In this document: piece by piece, positions 23,737 through 32,661 of the stretch | Position numbering within the stretch: the first letter of the stretch is position 1 | How the letters are laid out: each line of letters opens with the position of its first letter | Assembly (NCBI GenBank): GCA_004078665.1 | Contig: SCFO01000013.1 | Location: 1-39,531 of the forward strand | DNA: 39,531 nt | Direction: 5' to 3' | From: Halobacillus fulvus | GTDB taxonomy: Bacteria > Bacillota > Bacilli > Bacillales > Halobacillaceae | Notes under the pieces: generated by a model | What the model saw: only the letters and a program-made list of their open reading frames with translations | Databases searched by the model: none | Told to the model about the DNA's origin: nothing | Made by a program: the position numbers and the translations under genes

Positions 23737-23902
23737 GATGATTCCTCCCCGTCTGATTGATATCACGGTCTCTTGAATGAGCTGTACGCTCTTTAGGCTG
23801 GCTGTTGATTGTCCCATCAGGACGAAGAGCAAGATACTCGCTTTGGTCGTCTGGGGCGTGAGTCATTTTTACATTTGGAAAACTCTTCGCTTTATTACGC
23901 AT
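23729..23902 (-). CDS. sspK: Small acid-soluble spore protein K
   Basis: A 57-residue protein with the SspK pattern: N-terminal RNKAKSFPN, then YLALRPDGTINSQPKERTAHS. SspK is a minor forespore-made protein that ends in the spore core. AAGGAGG lies seven to eight bases before the ATG. The gene sits between yfhH and yfhJ as in B. subtilis. It was missed at this length because a longer reading frame covers it. Confidence 0.82.
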   Translation of the reverse strand: MRNKAKSFPNVKMTHAPDDQSEYLALRPDGTINSQPKERTAHSRDRDINQTGRNHRG

Positions 23903-24008
23903 CCATGATCCTCCTTTGTCTTTAGAAGACAAGCTTAGTTTGTGTAAGTGAACGGAGAATATGTGATACAATAAGGGATGAAATTTTGCCATAGTCAGAG
24001 GTGAAAAC

Positions 24009-24275
24009 ATGGAAGAGCAATACCAGCGCTTAGCTGAGCGGTTATATGAGAAAAATGGCCATTTGACGATTGATGAAGCAAGAACATGGGTCGAGCTGCT
24101 TTGGGAGGATTTCGAGTCCACACGAGCAAAAGCAGGACGTGAATACCAAGGCAAGCAGCTGACAGAACAAATCGTCGTACAATGGATCGAACAATATGGT
24201 CCAAAGCTTCACGATTTTATCGCAACAAATCCCAAGTTTAAAGATATGCTCGACAAAAAAGGTCCGATTCAATAG
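24009..24275 (+). CDS. yfhJ: YfhJ family protein
   Basis: An 88-residue helical soluble protein. It begins with the amphipathic segment QRLAERLYEKNGHLTIDEAR and contains the family core WVELLWEDFESTRAKAG. Function is unknown. GAGGTG lies upstream of the ATG. It is divergent from sspK and convergent with yfhP, which keeps the B. subtilis order, although csbB and yfhO are missing between yfhJ and yfhP. Confidence 0.8.
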   Translation: MEEQYQRLAERLYEKNGHLTIDEARTWVELLWEDFESTRAKAGREYQGKQLTEQIVVQWIEQYGPKLHDFIATNPKFKDMLDKKGPIQ

Positions 24276-24281
24276 AGATAA

Positions 24282-24318
24282 AGAAAATCCGTGCTGGTGA
24301 TGCAACACGGATTTTCTT
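24282..24318. terminator. Bidirectional terminator between yfhJ and yfhP
   Basis: AAGAAAATCCGTG and ACACGGATTTTCTT pair (one mismatch next to the loop) with A- and T-rich flanks. The right end overlaps the stop codon of yfhP. Confidence 0.85.
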
Positions 24319-25327
24319 ATGAACTGGTTTCTTTTGTTTCGACAAATCCCAGTTTATTTTGAAGCTTTTCTTCTGTAAATACCCACCCTGTATAGGAGTT
24401 GAGGATCTCTAAATCTTCACCGTGTTCATCATCGATCTGGGCAAGTGCAACGAATGGATAACGACCTTTCGAGCGGTAGCGCAGGTCGATGAACCGGACT
24501 TCGGTATATTCGTCGAAATAATTGATTTCGTACCGGTAGACCGGAGAAAAAGATAAAAAGGCTTTAATGTTATGATCGGTCAAAGCTTTCTGGACGACAG
24601 GATCTTCATAATCGATCGGCTTATTAATGAACTCATCGAGAATGGTAATGTGACCATTTTCGGCTTTTCCTACGTAATAATTGGTCGAGGTTGTAATGGC
24701 AATCCGCCATTTATTCTGTTGGATCGTCGGAGAGGTGGCGATTTGCTCAACATGGTCAAAGTTCTCGTGAATCAACTTGACCATTTCCCGTTTGTCGAAG
24801 TACCGTTTCACATAATAGACGGCGATGACGAAATAAATGAGCAGCCACATCGGTCCTGGGTTTGCCCCTAAATTCCAAGCGATAATTCCCGCGATATGCA
24901 AAGTGAAAATGTAAGGATCGAATGTATTGATAAAACCGTACGCGACCCAGCGCTTTGTGAACGGGCGATAAGCTTGTGTACCGTAAGCATTGAAGACGTC
25001 AACGAACACGTGTAGAATCACAGCGAAGAACGTCCATAACCAAAGGTGAAGGAAATTCACTTCAGGAGCAAAGAGGTAAATGACGCTCGGGATCGTAATC
25101 CCCCATAAAAAGACAGCCGGTATGGAGTGTGTAATCCCACGGTGATGTCTAATATAGATGGCGTTATTTTTCAGTTTAAGTATCGTATCACTGTCCGGTG
25201 CCTGCGAACCGATCAGTGTACCGGCGAGCACCGCATTGAAAAGCATCGGATCGGCTTGTACAACAGGATCTAATGTGGCTAAACCGCCAAGGGCAACACC
25301 CATGACGACGTGTGTACCAGTGTCCAT
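24317..25327 (-). CDS. yfhP: Membrane-bound metal-dependent hydrolase YfhP
   Basis: A 336-residue membrane protein of the YdjM/YfhP family. It begins with the metal-site pattern MDTGTHVVMG, then GSQAPDSDT and RHHRGITHSIPA. Hydrophobic segments follow (about 75-95, 98-115, 145-165, 168-185), with HVFVDVFNAYG between them. The C-terminal third is soluble. The natural substrate is unknown. In B. subtilis yfhP precedes mutY, and here it is divergent from it in the same place. Confidence 0.82.
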   Translation of the reverse strand: MDTGTHVVMGVALGGLATLDPVVQADPMLFNAVLAGTLIGSQAPDSDTILKLKNNAIYIRHHRGITHSIPAVFLWGITIPSVIYLFAPEVNFLHLWLWTFFAVILHVFVDVFNAYGTQAYRPFTKRWVAYGFINTFDPYIFTLHIAGIIAWNLGANPGPMWLLIYFVIAVYYVKRYFDKREMVKLIHENFDHVEQIATSPTIQQNKWRIAITTSTNYYVGKAENGHITILDEFINKPIDYEDPVVQKALTDHNIKAFLSFSPVYRYEINYFDEYTEVRFIDLRYRSKGRYPFVALAQIDDEHGEDLEILNSYTGWVFTEEKLQNKLGFVETKETSS

Positions 25328-25388
25328 TCGTTTTCCTCCTTTGACGAGGCCGCTTACATTTGTAGTTTATCACGAAGGATGATGTGAC

Positions 25389-26477
25389 TTGAAGAAAGAT
25401 GAAAGAGTTCAATCGGTTTTACTCGAATTTGATAAAGATCTATTTGAAGAACGTCTGATTCAATGGTTCAAAGAAGAACAAAGGATTCTTCCATGGCGGG
25501 AGAATCAGGACCCTTATCGTGTCTGGGTATCAGAAATTATGCTCCAACAAACACGAGTGGATACGGTCATTCCATACTTTAATCACTTCATGACCAAATT
25601 TCCCGACGTCAGAAGCCTTGCTGATGCAGATGAGCAAGAGGTTTTAAAAGCGTGGGAGGGCCTAGGATACTATTCCCGTGCCCGTAATTTACAAAACGCT
25701 GTTCGAGAAGTCGTGGAAGAGTACGGGGGAATCGTTCCGAATGATCCCAAGCAACTAGGAGAGCTTAAAGGAATCGGTCCTTATACGAAAGGCGCGATTC
25801 TAAGCATTGCGTATGACACACCGGAGCCAGCGGTCGATGGCAATGTCATGCGTGTCCTCTCTAGAATCCTACATGTAGAGGATGATATTGCAAAGCCGAA
25901 GACGCGGACGTTATTTGAAGGGTTGGTAAGGGGAATCATATCACAAGAAGATCCTTCCTCCTTCAATCAGGGACTGATGGAGCTCGGCGCTATGATCTGT
26001 ACACCAAAAACGCCATCGTGTATGCTCTGTCCTGTTCAGGAACAGTGTCGTGCGTTTGAACAGGGAGTGGAGGCAGAACTGCCTGTGAAAAGCTCCAAGA
26101 AAAAACAGAAGCGGATTCCGTATCTTCTTCTACTTGTTGAAAATGAGCAAGGTGAAATCCTGATCGAACAACGTCCATCAGAAGGTTTGCTCGCTTCGTT
26201 ATGGCAATATCCAATGGTTCCCCTTGAAGACTTGGATAAAGAAGCAGCGAAACACTGGTTTTACGGTGAATATGGCCTCGAGGTGGAATGGACAGAGTCT
26301 GTCGATCAAATTAAACATGTCTTTTCGCATCTGATATGGGAGATGGAAGTCTTGAAGGCTAAAGTGAAGAAAGGGGAGCTCGATCACGAACGAGCCCGGT
26401 TTGTTCATCCTTCACAGCTGGATGACTATCCTTTTCCCGTTTCTCACCAGAAAGCCCGTCCCCACATCAGTCAATAA
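25389..26477 (+). CDS. mutY: A/G-specific adenine DNA glycosylase MutY
   Basis: MutY removes adenine mispaired with 8-oxoguanine. The 362 residues contain PWRENQDPYRVWVSEIMLQQT (catalytic Glu), the HhH motif GELKGIGPYTKGAI, the catalytic Asp in PAVDGNVMRVLSR, and an iron-sulfur site with four cysteines (C-x6-C-x2-C-x5-C). A C-terminal Nudix-like 8-oxoG recognition domain starts near residue 240. It starts with TTG at 25389; AAGGATG is upstream. The end overlaps the convergent yfhS by 11 bases. Confidence 0.93.
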   Translation: MKKDERVQSVLLEFDKDLFEERLIQWFKEEQRILPWRENQDPYRVWVSEIMLQQTRVDTVIPYFNHFMTKFPDVRSLADADEQEVLKAWEGLGYYSRARNLQNAVREVVEEYGGIVPNDPKQLGELKGIGPYTKGAILSIAYDTPEPAVDGNVMRVLSRILHVEDDIAKPKTRTLFEGLVRGIISQEDPSSFNQGLMELGAMICTPKTPSCMLCPVQEQCRAFEQGVEAELPVKSSKKKQKRIPYLLLLVENEQGEILIEQRPSEGLLASLWQYPMVPLEDLDKEAAKHWFYGEYGLEVEWTESVDQIKHVFSHLIWEMEVLKAKVKKGELDHERARFVHPSQLDDYPFPVSHQKARPHISQ

Positions 26478-26691
26478 CAGGATGAGTGCCGCTGGTCCAA
26501 GTCGCTTCGTGCTTCTCGAGACCGCCGCGGCGCTTAATCTCTTCGTTAATCTCCCTCAAAATGGTGATTCCTTCTAAATTTAAATAGGGGGCAGACTGAG
26601 ACAACGCATAATGAAAGTAGCCTAGCTCTTTATCTTTCCATGTTTGCTTCGATTCCATCGTTAATGCGGATAAATCTCTACCTACATACAT
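26467..26691 (-). CDS. yfhS: YfhS family small protein
   Basis: A 74-residue soluble protein beginning YVGRDLSALTMESKQ, with an aromatic core ELGYFHYALSQSAPYLN and ending in the Arg/Gly part EINEEIKRRGGLEKHE. Length and position after mutY match B. subtilis YfhS. Function is unknown. AAAGGAGGG lies upstream of the chosen ATG at 26691. The last 11 bases overlap the mutY 3' end, with no terminator between, so the transcripts overlap tail to tail. Confidence 0.7.
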   Translation of the reverse strand: MYVGRDLSALTMESKQTWKDKELGYFHYALSQSAPYLNLEGITILREINEEIKRRGGLEKHEATWTSGTHPVID

Positions 26692-26767
26692 CAAATCCCT
26701 CCTTTTTCTTACTTTCTCTCCCCAAATCAAAAACATACACCGCATTTTTTAGGTATACAAATTCATT

Positions 26768-26784
26768 TGTAACACAAATGTAAT
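26768..26784 (+). promoter_or_regulatory. WalR box upstream of the LytE-like gene
   Basis: TGTAAC, five bases, TGTAAT is an exact match to the WalR consensus TGTWAH-N5-TGTWAH. A TATAAT at 26823-26828 lacks a good -35, which fits an activated promoter with the box centred about 59 bases before the start. No other gene is seen in 26692-26936. Confidence 0.65.
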
Positions 26785-26936
26785 ATTCTGAATTGTCTCT
26801 AGGTACACAAAGGATTGTTCATTATAATCGCTTTTTGTTGGAATTTGATGGTATTTACTTTTTTATGAAATATGTGAATAATTAGAACCAGATCGATTTG
26901 ATCATCCATTTTGCCTGAGTGTGGGAGGTTTTTTTA

Positions 26937-27968
26937 TTGAATAAGAAAAAGTTGACGGCAGCGATTTGTGGAACAGTTCTAGGTGCTTCTCTCTTCAGTA
27001 CAACAGCTTTTGCAGATCTGAAACATCAGGTGAACAGTGGAGAGACATTGTGGAGAATCAGTACGCAATATGGCGCATCTGTTTCTGATCTACAAGAATG
27101 GAACAATTTATCGAATTATACAATCTATACAGGACAACAGCTTGTTGTGAAAAAGTCTTCGGATACGATCACAACACCTCAACAGCCATCAGCTCCTGGC
27201 GGAAATCATACATATAAAGTCCAGCGTGGAGATACTTTGTGGAAGGTAGCGACACAGAATGGCTTGTCTTTATCCGTATTAAAATCAATCAATAACCTCA
27301 CCAGCGATATTATCTTCGTTGGTCAGAACCTTAAGGTAGGCGAGGCAGCGCCAGCACCCCAACCGGACAAGCCGGAACCTCCAAAAACAGAGGTGAAGCC
27401 ACCTGTGCAGTCTCCTTCTACCTATACCGTTCAGCGCGGTGACTCACTTTGGGCAATTGCCACACAACACGGGCTTTCTGTCGGACAATTAAAAGCGCTC
27501 AATCGTCTATCGCATGATTTTATTTACCCTGGGCAAAAGCTTGTTGTAAATGGAGGAAGTGATGCGCCGTCGGGGACACCGTCTGGAGACGGGGCATTTG
27601 TTACGAATCTGATCAACGAAGCGAAACAGCATATTGGTACGCCATATCGCTGGGCTGGAAGCTCGCCTTCCGGTTTTGATTGCAGTGGATTCTTACAGTA
27701 TGTGTATGGGAAGCAAGGTGTCAGCATCCCGAGAACAGTGGCTACCATCTATGCTTTTTCAGGCTCAGAATCTGTCCGTGATTCCGACCGTCAAATTGGG
27801 GATCTTGTTTTCTTTGAAACGTACCAGCCAGGTGCTTCGCATGCCGGGATTTATTTAGGGAATGGTCAGTTCATCCATACTGGCACGACGAATGGGGTCG
27901 AGATCAGCTCAATGAACAGCAATTACTGGAGCCCGCGCTATATCGGAACGAAGCGGATTACAAATTAA
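26937..27968 (+). CDS. LytE-like D,L-endopeptidase with three LysM and NlpC/P60 domains
   Basis: A 343-residue secreted cell wall hydrolase. A signal peptide ends AFA-DLKH (about residue 27). Three LysM repeats start at HQVNSGETLWRIS, YKVQRGDTLWKVA and YTVQRGDSLWAIA, separated by Pro/Thr/Ser linkers. The NlpC/P60 domain (about 225-343) has the catalytic Cys in FDCSGFLQYVYG, then His in SHAGIYLGNGQFIH. It cuts the gamma-D-Glu-meso-DAP bond in peptidoglycan during growth. The layout equals B. subtilis LytE, which is WalR-controlled, and a WalR box lies upstream. The start is TTG at 26937 with GGGAGG upstream. Confidence 0.88.
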   Translation: MNKKKLTAAICGTVLGASLFSTTAFADLKHQVNSGETLWRISTQYGASVSDLQEWNNLSNYTIYTGQQLVVKKSSDTITTPQQPSAPGGNHTYKVQRGDTLWKVATQNGLSLSVLKSINNLTSDIIFVGQNLKVGEAAPAPQPDKPEPPKTEVKPPVQSPSTYTVQRGDSLWAIATQHGLSVGQLKALNRLSHDFIYPGQKLVVNGGSDAPSGTPSGDGAFVTNLINEAKQHIGTPYRWAGSSPSGFDCSGFLQYVYGKQGVSIPRTVATIYAFSGSESVRDSDRQIGDLVFFETYQPGASHAGIYLGNGQFIHTGTTNGVEISSMNSNYWSPRYIGTKRITN

Positions 27969-27970
27969 GC

Positions 27971-28007
27971 GGAAAAAGCGTTTCTCTATAAGAGAAGCGC
28001 TTTTTCT
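27971..28007 (+). terminator. Terminator of the LytE-like gene
   Basis: GAAAAAGCGTTTCTC and GAGAAGCGCTTTTTC pair with one G-U around TATAA. The T-run is part of the right arm. Confidence 0.85.
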
Positions 28008-28057
28008 ATATGGTTTAAGTTATTGAATTTTTTTTGATGAAAAAAATTTGAGAATTG

Positions 28058-28088
28058 TGGAATGAAAAATTGGAACCTGCGCACAATA
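28058..28088 (+). promoter_or_regulatory. Possible forespore (sigma-G) promoter of sspE
   Basis: A -35-like TGGAATG (28058) and a -10-like CACAATA (28082-28088) roughly fit sigma-G forms. The match is modest and rests mainly on the nature of the gene. Confidence 0.3.
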
Positions 28089-28109
28089 ATTTTTGCGGAG
28101 GTGATAATC

Positions 28110-28292
28110 ATGGCTAAGCAACCAAACCAAAACAAAACAGCTGCTGGTACTGACAAACAACACGTAAGACAGCAAAACCAACAAGCTGCACAAAAAGGTC
28201 AGCAACAACAATATGGTGCTGAATTTGCATCTCAAACAGATGCTCAGGAAGTGCGTGAGCAGAACCAACAATCTCAGGCTAAGAAAAAGTAA
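28110..28292 (+). CDS. sspE: Gamma-type small acid-soluble spore protein SspE
   Basis: A 60-residue Gln- and Asn-rich spore protein that serves as an amino acid store during germination. It contains the typical repeat elements HVRQQNQQAAQKGQ and YGAEFASQTDAQEVREQNQQ. The EFASQTD segment is the usual germination protease site. It is shorter than the 84-residue B. subtilis protein, with only one full EFAS repeat instead of two. GGAGGTGAT lies in front of the ATG. Expression is expected only in the forespore. Confidence 0.9.
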   Translation: MAKQPNQNKTAAGTDKQHVRQQNQQAAQKGQQQQYGAEFASQTDAQEVREQNQQSQAKKK

Positions 28293-28349
28293 CCTGAGAA
28301 GCGGCTTGTCCAGGCTGTTTTAAAAGCCTGTATCAATCCCCCGATTAAG

Positions 28350-28378
28350 GAAGTCGTCCATATAGGGCGGCTTCTTTT
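28350..28378 (+). terminator. Terminator of sspE
   Basis: GAAGTCGTCC (28350-28359) pairs with GGGCGGCTTC (28364-28373) using G-U pairs, followed by TTTTGTT. Confidence 0.75.
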
Positions 28379-28437
28379 GTTATCTTTTCAAAGCTGATAT
28401 CGATCTTAGTGATGTAAAGTTTCCGTTATCAAATCAG

Positions 28438-28565
28438 AGGTTGGAGGGGCGGGAAATGGTTCGCTTTCCATGGGCGGGCGCTGAGCTTCCTCGGGCTTAA
28501 GCCCTCCGGGATCTCACCCTGCCCTTTCCTCCCATAGGAGTCTCACCATTTCCCACCCCTCCTTC
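28438..28565. repeat. Large palindromic intergenic repeat (MITE/REP-like)
   Basis: An imperfect inverted repeat of about 125 bases. The outer arms AGGGGCGGGAAATGGT (28445-28460) and ACCATTTCCCACCCCT (28545-28560) differ in one position. Inside are further complementary blocks (CCATGGGCGGGC with CCCTTTCCTCCCAT, GAG with CTC), and the centre is the perfect palindrome GGGCTTAAGCCC (28493-28504). It is GC-rich compared with its AT-rich surroundings. Similar elements are, to my memory, scattered between genes in Bacillaceae. No transposase is near and no second copy is in the window. The rest of 28381-28813 shows nothing gene-like. Confidence 0.7.
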
Positions 28566-28813
28566 TAAGAATAAGTGAACCGAAACATTGTTTTCGTGAA
28601 TCTGATAGGATGATCCTGCTAAAAATCTAAACAAGCCACACTTCATTATTTTAACACTGAAGGGTGCAGGGCCATATTAAGAGGTGTACTTTGAATAATT
28701 CTTCTTTTTATACCTTGCCTAATTGTTCGAATCATAATGTTTAGTGATGCTTTTTTTGAACATTCTGGAATGCTGGTCATTATACCTTTCGAGTATAGGC
28801 CAATGCTCTATTG

Positions 28814-28843
28814 TTTTCATTCCTCAACATTTGTCGTTATAAT
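28814..28843 (+). promoter_or_regulatory. Promoter of ygaC
   Basis: TATAAT (28838-28843) with a weak -35 TTTTCA (28814-28819) at 18 bases, 45 bases before the ygaC start. Confidence 0.5.
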
Positions 28844-28888
28844 AGACAGAAGATGCGATTCGGAAAATAAAGGGAGGGGGGAAACGGA

Positions 28889-29416
28889 ATGTCCGGCCCA
28901 GAGGCAGGAAGGCAGATTGAAATACAAAGTTACAAGCATAACGGTCAGCTGCACCGTGTGTGGGAAAGTTCAACGGTACTAAAGGGGACCCGTCATGTGA
29001 TTATCGGAGCGAATGATCGTACGACAGTCACTGAAAGCGATGGTCGGCGCTGGATTACAAGAGAGCCGGCGATCTGCTACTTTCACTCGAAGCACTGGTT
29101 TAACATTATAGGTATGCTTCGAAATGACGGCGTTTATTACTATTGCAATATTAGCTCACCCTTCGTTTATGAAGATGGAGCGATCAAATACATCGATTAC
29201 GATTTGGATGTAAAAGTTTTTCCTGATATGACATACAAAATTCTCGATGAAGATGAATATGAGATTCATAAGAAGAGGATGAACTATCCTCACGTGTTAG
29301 ACAGGATTTTATACAACAATGTCGATACACTGCTCCGGTGGGTGAGGCAGCGTAAAGGTCCTTTCTCACCTGAATTCATTGATCAGTGGTATGAGAGGTA
29401 TTTAACATATCGGTAA
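28889..29416 (+). CDS. ygaC: DUF402 nucleoside di-/triphosphate phosphatase (YgaC/Ntdp)
   Basis: A 175-residue cytosolic protein with the DUF402 beta-barrel. It contains [28 protein letters not shown], then [13 protein letters not shown] with the conserved acidic metal-binding residues, and [14 protein letters not shown]. Family members hydrolyse nucleoside di- and triphosphates with divalent cations; the cellular target is not settled. GGGAGGGGGG lies upstream. It precedes ygaD as in B. subtilis. Confidence 0.87.
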   Translation: MSGPEAGRQIEIQSYKHNGQLHRVWESSTVLKGTRHVIIGANDRTTVTESDGRRWITREPAICYFHSKHWFNIIGMLRNDGVYYYCNISSPFVYEDGAIKYIDYDLDVKVFPDMTYKILDEDEYEIHKKRMNYPHVLDRILYNNVDTLLRWVRQRKGPFSPEFIDQWYERYLTYR

Positions 29417-29417
29417 A

Positions 29418-29462
29418 AAGGATGGTGGTGCGCACTCCCTTATGGGTGCGCATCCTTATTTT
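29418..29462 (+). terminator. Terminator between ygaC and ygaD
   Basis: AAGGATG and TGCGCAC pair with GTGCGCA and CATCCTT with a small bulge. TTATTTTGTT follows. Confidence 0.75.
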
Positions 29463-29544
29463 GTTATATAGTCGCCCTGAATTCCTTATCCCATCATCAG
29501 CTTGAGAATGGAACGGCGCAATGTTTTAGGAAAGAAGGTGTGGA

Positions 29545-31311
29545 ATGATGGATAGTATTAAGCGTTATTTAAAATTTGTAGGCCCTTATAAAGGGAAAAT
29601 TATCATAACGGTTCTGATCGGGGTTGTTAAGTTTTCGATTCCCCTTTTGATGCCGTTAATTATAAGATATGTCATCGACAATATTATTGGCGGGGACATG
29701 GCGGATTCGGAAAAGATCAATCAGCTGCTCTGGTTGATGGGAGGCGCATTCTTTGTCTTCCTCGTGTTAAGACCGCCGATTGAATATATCCGACAATATT
29801 TAGCACAATGGATCGGCAGTAAAATTCTCTACGATATTCGGGAAAAGCTGTTTGATCATATTCAAAGGCTGAGTCTCCGTTTTTATTCCAGAACAAAAAC
29901 AGGAGAAATTATTTCCCGGGTCATTCATGATGTGGAGCAGACGAAAACGTTCGTCATTACAGGTCTCATGAACATTTGGCTCGATATGATCACAATCGTC
30001 ATTGCTATCATTATTATGCTTACGATGGATCCGTGGCTGACGCTCGTATCCATTGCTTTATTCCCGCTTTACGGTTTTGCGGTGAAATATTTTTACGCCC
30101 GTCTCAGAAAATTGACAAGAGACCGTTCCCAAGCGCTCGCTGAAGTACAGGGCCACCTCCACGAAAGGGTTCAAGGTGTGCCGGTGACGAGGAGCTTTGC
30201 TCTTGAAGATCATGAGCAGAATCAGTTTGATGTAAAGAATAAAAACTTCCTTGATAAAGCCCTTGTTCATACGAACTGGAATGCTTATACGTATTCTGTC
30301 ACCAATACGATTACCGACCTCGCTCCGCTTCTCGTCATCGCGTTTGCCGGCTATCAGGTGATCGGTGGATCACTAACAATTGGTACAATGGTCGCTTTCG
30401 TCGGCTATATGGACAGGGTGTACAACCCGCTTCGTCGTCTTGTTAACTCGGCAACTGTCCTAACGCAGTCGATCGCCTCGATGGATAGGGTTTTTGAATT
30501 TGTAGATGAAAAGTACGATATTGTCGACAAACCTGGAGCGAAGAAGCTCGAAAAGGTAGAAGGGGATGTCGATATCGAACACGTCTCGTTTAAATACGAT
30601 GACGAGGAGCCACTTGTTCTGAAGGATGTCAGTTTATCTGTGAAAAAAGGGGAGACGATCGCCTTTGTCGGAATGAGTGGGGGAGGAAAATCGACGTTGA
30701 TCAGCCTGATCCCGCGCTTTTATGACGTGACGGATGGCCATATCAAAATTGACGGCATCGATATCCGTGATGTGGAAGCCCGTTCCTTGAGGGATAAAGT
30801 TGGAATGGTTCTTCAGGACAACATTCTGTTCAGTGAATCGATCGCCATGAACATTAAGATGGGGAACCCGGAGGCAAGTGATGAAGAAATGATCGAAGCG
30901 GCCAAAGCGGCGAATGCGCATGACTTTATCATGAACTTGCCGAATGGATACGATACATTGGTTGGGGAGCGCGGCGTCAAATTGTCTGGCGGACAAAAGC
31001 AACGTGTCGCAATTGCTCGTGTGTTCCTTAAAAACCCTCCGCTTCTTGTTCTTGACGAAGCAACCTCAGCGCTTGACCTAGAGAGTGAAAGCCTGATTCA
31101 GGGGGCGCTTGAGCGATTAGCTTCAGACAGAACGACATTCATTGTTGCTCACCGTTTGTCGACGATTACGCATGCGGACCGGATCGTGCTGATTGAAAAT
31201 GGTGAGATTGTTGAAGTAGGACCCCATGATGAGTTGATGAACAAACGTGGTCATTACTACAATCTGTACCAAGTGCAACAATTGGATGATGCACCAAAAA
31301 TCGAATTATAA
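29545..31311 (+). CDS. ygaD: ABC transporter, fused permease-ATPase (YgaD, MsbA-type exporter half)
   Basis: A 588-residue half-transporter that works as a dimer in the membrane. Six membrane segments lie in the first 310 residues. The ATPase half has Walker [10 protein letters not shown], the Q-loop GMVLQDN, the signature LSGGQKQR, Walker [13 protein letters not shown] and the H-loop VAHRLST, all intact. It resembles lipid and multidrug exporters (SunT/MsbA/BmrA type); the substrate is unknown. Two adjacent ATG codons are possible starts; the first is used, with GAAGGTG upstream. Confidence 0.9.
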   Translation: MMDSIKRYLKFVGPYKGKIIITVLIGVVKFSIPLLMPLIIRYVIDNIIGGDMADSEKINQLLWLMGGAFFVFLVLRPPIEYIRQYLAQWIGSKILYDIREKLFDHIQRLSLRFYSRTKTGEIISRVIHDVEQTKTFVITGLMNIWLDMITIVIAIIIMLTMDPWLTLVSIALFPLYGFAVKYFYARLRKLTRDRSQALAEVQGHLHERVQGVPVTRSFALEDHEQNQFDVKNKNFLDKALVHTNWNAYTYSVTNTITDLAPLLVIAFAGYQVIGGSLTIGTMVAFVGYMDRVYNPLRRLVNSATVLTQSIASMDRVFEFVDEKYDIVDKPGAKKLEKVEGDVDIEHVSFKYDDEEPLVLKDVSLSVKKGETIAFVGMSGGGKSTLISLIPRFYDVTDGHIKIDGIDIRDVEARSLRDKVGMVLQDNILFSESIAMNIKMGNPEASDEEMIEAAKAANAHDFIMNLPNGYDTLVGERGVKLSGGQKQRVAIARVFLKNPPLLVLDEATSALDLESESLIQGALERLASDRTTFIVAHRLSTITHADRIVLIENGEIVEVGPHDELMNKRGHYYNLYQVQQLDDAPKIEL

Positions 31312-31318
31312 AAGAATG

Positions 31319-31355
31319 AAGAAGAGCTGACGGCACTTGCCATCAGCTCTTCTTT
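31319..31355. terminator. Terminator between convergent ygaD and ygaE
   Basis: GAAGAGCTGACGG and CCATCAGCTCTTC pair with one mismatch. T-rich tracts lie on both strands. Confidence 0.85.
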
Positions 31356-32421
31356 ATTTCTCTGTCGTTTTAATGTAATCGTCCTGTTGGTGGGTCTGAT
31401 AACTGTTCAACAGACGCTTCAATTTCTCCAATTGATAATGATATTCCATCAGTTGTGATGCTAGAGGAAGGAACACCAGTTTATCAGGGTTGTTGGTCGT
31501 TTCATAAACCGTCATCAGTCGGTCCACAAGCAGCGGGATATCCGGGTCCTCAACTTTTCTCAAGGACTGTTTATGTGTCTTTTTGATTCTGCCCTTCAAA
31601 CTGAGCACAAGCTTCTCATGTGCGTTGACCAGCTTGTCCAGCTCTCCGACGACTGCATCCTGGAATTCATCAGGGATCTGTTCAATTTTACTGTCCAGAC
31701 GATAGAATGCTTTCAGGACATCAAAAGACTTTTTCGTCGTCGTAATCAGCTGGCGGAATAAAACGAGCTTACGTCCTTTGGAAAAGCGGGAGCCCTTGAA
31801 ATACGTACGTTCTTCTGAATAGAGCAAATACGTATGGTCGATCCAGCGGACATTGTCCTGGATCCGTGTAATTTCATACTTCAGTGCTGGTTCATCGGAC
31901 AGCTGACGCGTCGTAACACGCAGCCACTGCAAAATATCTGTTGTGGCAAGATCGATTTGTTTAAATAACCGTGTTTCATATCTTGGTGGCAGGAAGACAA
32001 GGTTGACGATAAAAGCGGCCAATATACCGAGCATCATCGATGAAAATCTTGAGAAGGCGAAATAAAGAAAGGTTTGATCCGTCGTGTCCATCAAAGCGAT
32101 GACGGCGACTACGGCAAGTGCAATCGTATTTTCATTCATCTTTAGCTTCGTCGTCAATCCGATGACGATAATGATCGCGAAGCCGACAATGAACGGATCG
32201 TTTCCTAAAGTGAAGACCGCAACCACCGCGATAAGGGCACCGATCGTATTTCCTTGTACTTGTTCAATGATCGATTGATAAGAACGGTAGATCGATGGCT
32301 GGATCGAGAAGACAACCGCAATCGCCGCGAGTAGAGGCGACATGAATCCGAACAGATTGGAAATGTAGAGTGCGATTCCGACGGCGAGCCCGGTCTTCAT
32401 CATACGAGCGCCAAGTTTCAT
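31354..32421 (-). CDS. ygaE: Aromatic acid exporter family protein YgaE
   Basis: A 355-residue membrane protein of the ArAE_1/FUSC-like group. Residues 1-145 hold about four to five hydrophobic segments, including the FSIQPSIYRSYQSIIEQVQGNT loop. The C-terminal half is a soluble helical domain (ILQWLRVTTRQLSDEPAL to the end). It is thought to be an efflux component; no substrate is known. The start is uncertain: three in-frame ATG codons lie at 32433, 32430 and 32421, and 32421 has the best spacing from AAGGA. The 344-base region upstream holds a transcript with its own terminator, see 32536-32661. Confidence 0.78.
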   Translation of the reverse strand: MKLGARMMKTGLAVGIALYISNLFGFMSPLLAAIAVVFSIQPSIYRSYQSIIEQVQGNTIGALIAVVAVFTLGNDPFIVGFAIIIVIGLTTKLKMNENTIALAVVAVIALMDTTDQTFLYFAFSRFSSMMLGILAAFIVNLVFLPPRYETRLFKQIDLATTDILQWLRVTTRQLSDEPALKYEITRIQDNVRWIDHTYLLYSEERTYFKGSRFSKGRKLVLFRQLITTTKKSFDVLKAFYRLDSKIEQIPDEFQDAVVGELDKLVNAHEKLVLSLKGRIKKTHKQSLRKVEDPDIPLLVDRLMTVYETTNNPDKLVFLPLASQLMEYHYQLEKLKRLLNSYQTHQQDDYIKTTEK

Positions 32422-32535
32422 AACATGCATCATCCTTCATAACATAGCTTGTGTACTTTAAAAACACTAATGGAACTATTATAACGAATGTTTATAGAAA
32501 GCGTACCCTCTTTTTCATAAGTTCAATACAAACAC

Positions 32536-32661
32536 AAAAAAAATAGCTTATACAGCCAATCGCTGCATAAGCTTGAGGGGAATCAGTATGAAAACTGAAA
32601 CCTATGAAAAGGGAAAGAAATGAAACAAAGATCATAATTCGTGGGAATATTCAGAATTATG
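32536..32661 (-). ncRNA. Candidate small RNA or attenuated leader upstream of ygaE
   Basis: On the minus strand a promoter (TTGATT 32696-32691, 17-base spacer, TATTAT 32673-32668 with an extended TG) would start RNA near 32661. It ends at AGCTTATGCAGC/GCTGTATAAGCT (32573-32562 with 32556-32545) followed by eight T. One pair is G-U only on this strand, which confirms direction. The product of about 125 nt has no ORF with a ribosome binding site. It is either a free small RNA or the terminated leader of ygaE. A TATAAT at 32483-32478 without a good -35 could be a second ygaE promoter. Confidence 0.45.

Noticed and set aside
32480-32630. Short hydrophobic open frame (about 47 codons, minus strand) across the ygaE leader terminator
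   Set aside because: It looks like a signal peptide or membrane helix, but no Shine-Dalgarno precedes its ATG and the frame crosses a strong terminator.
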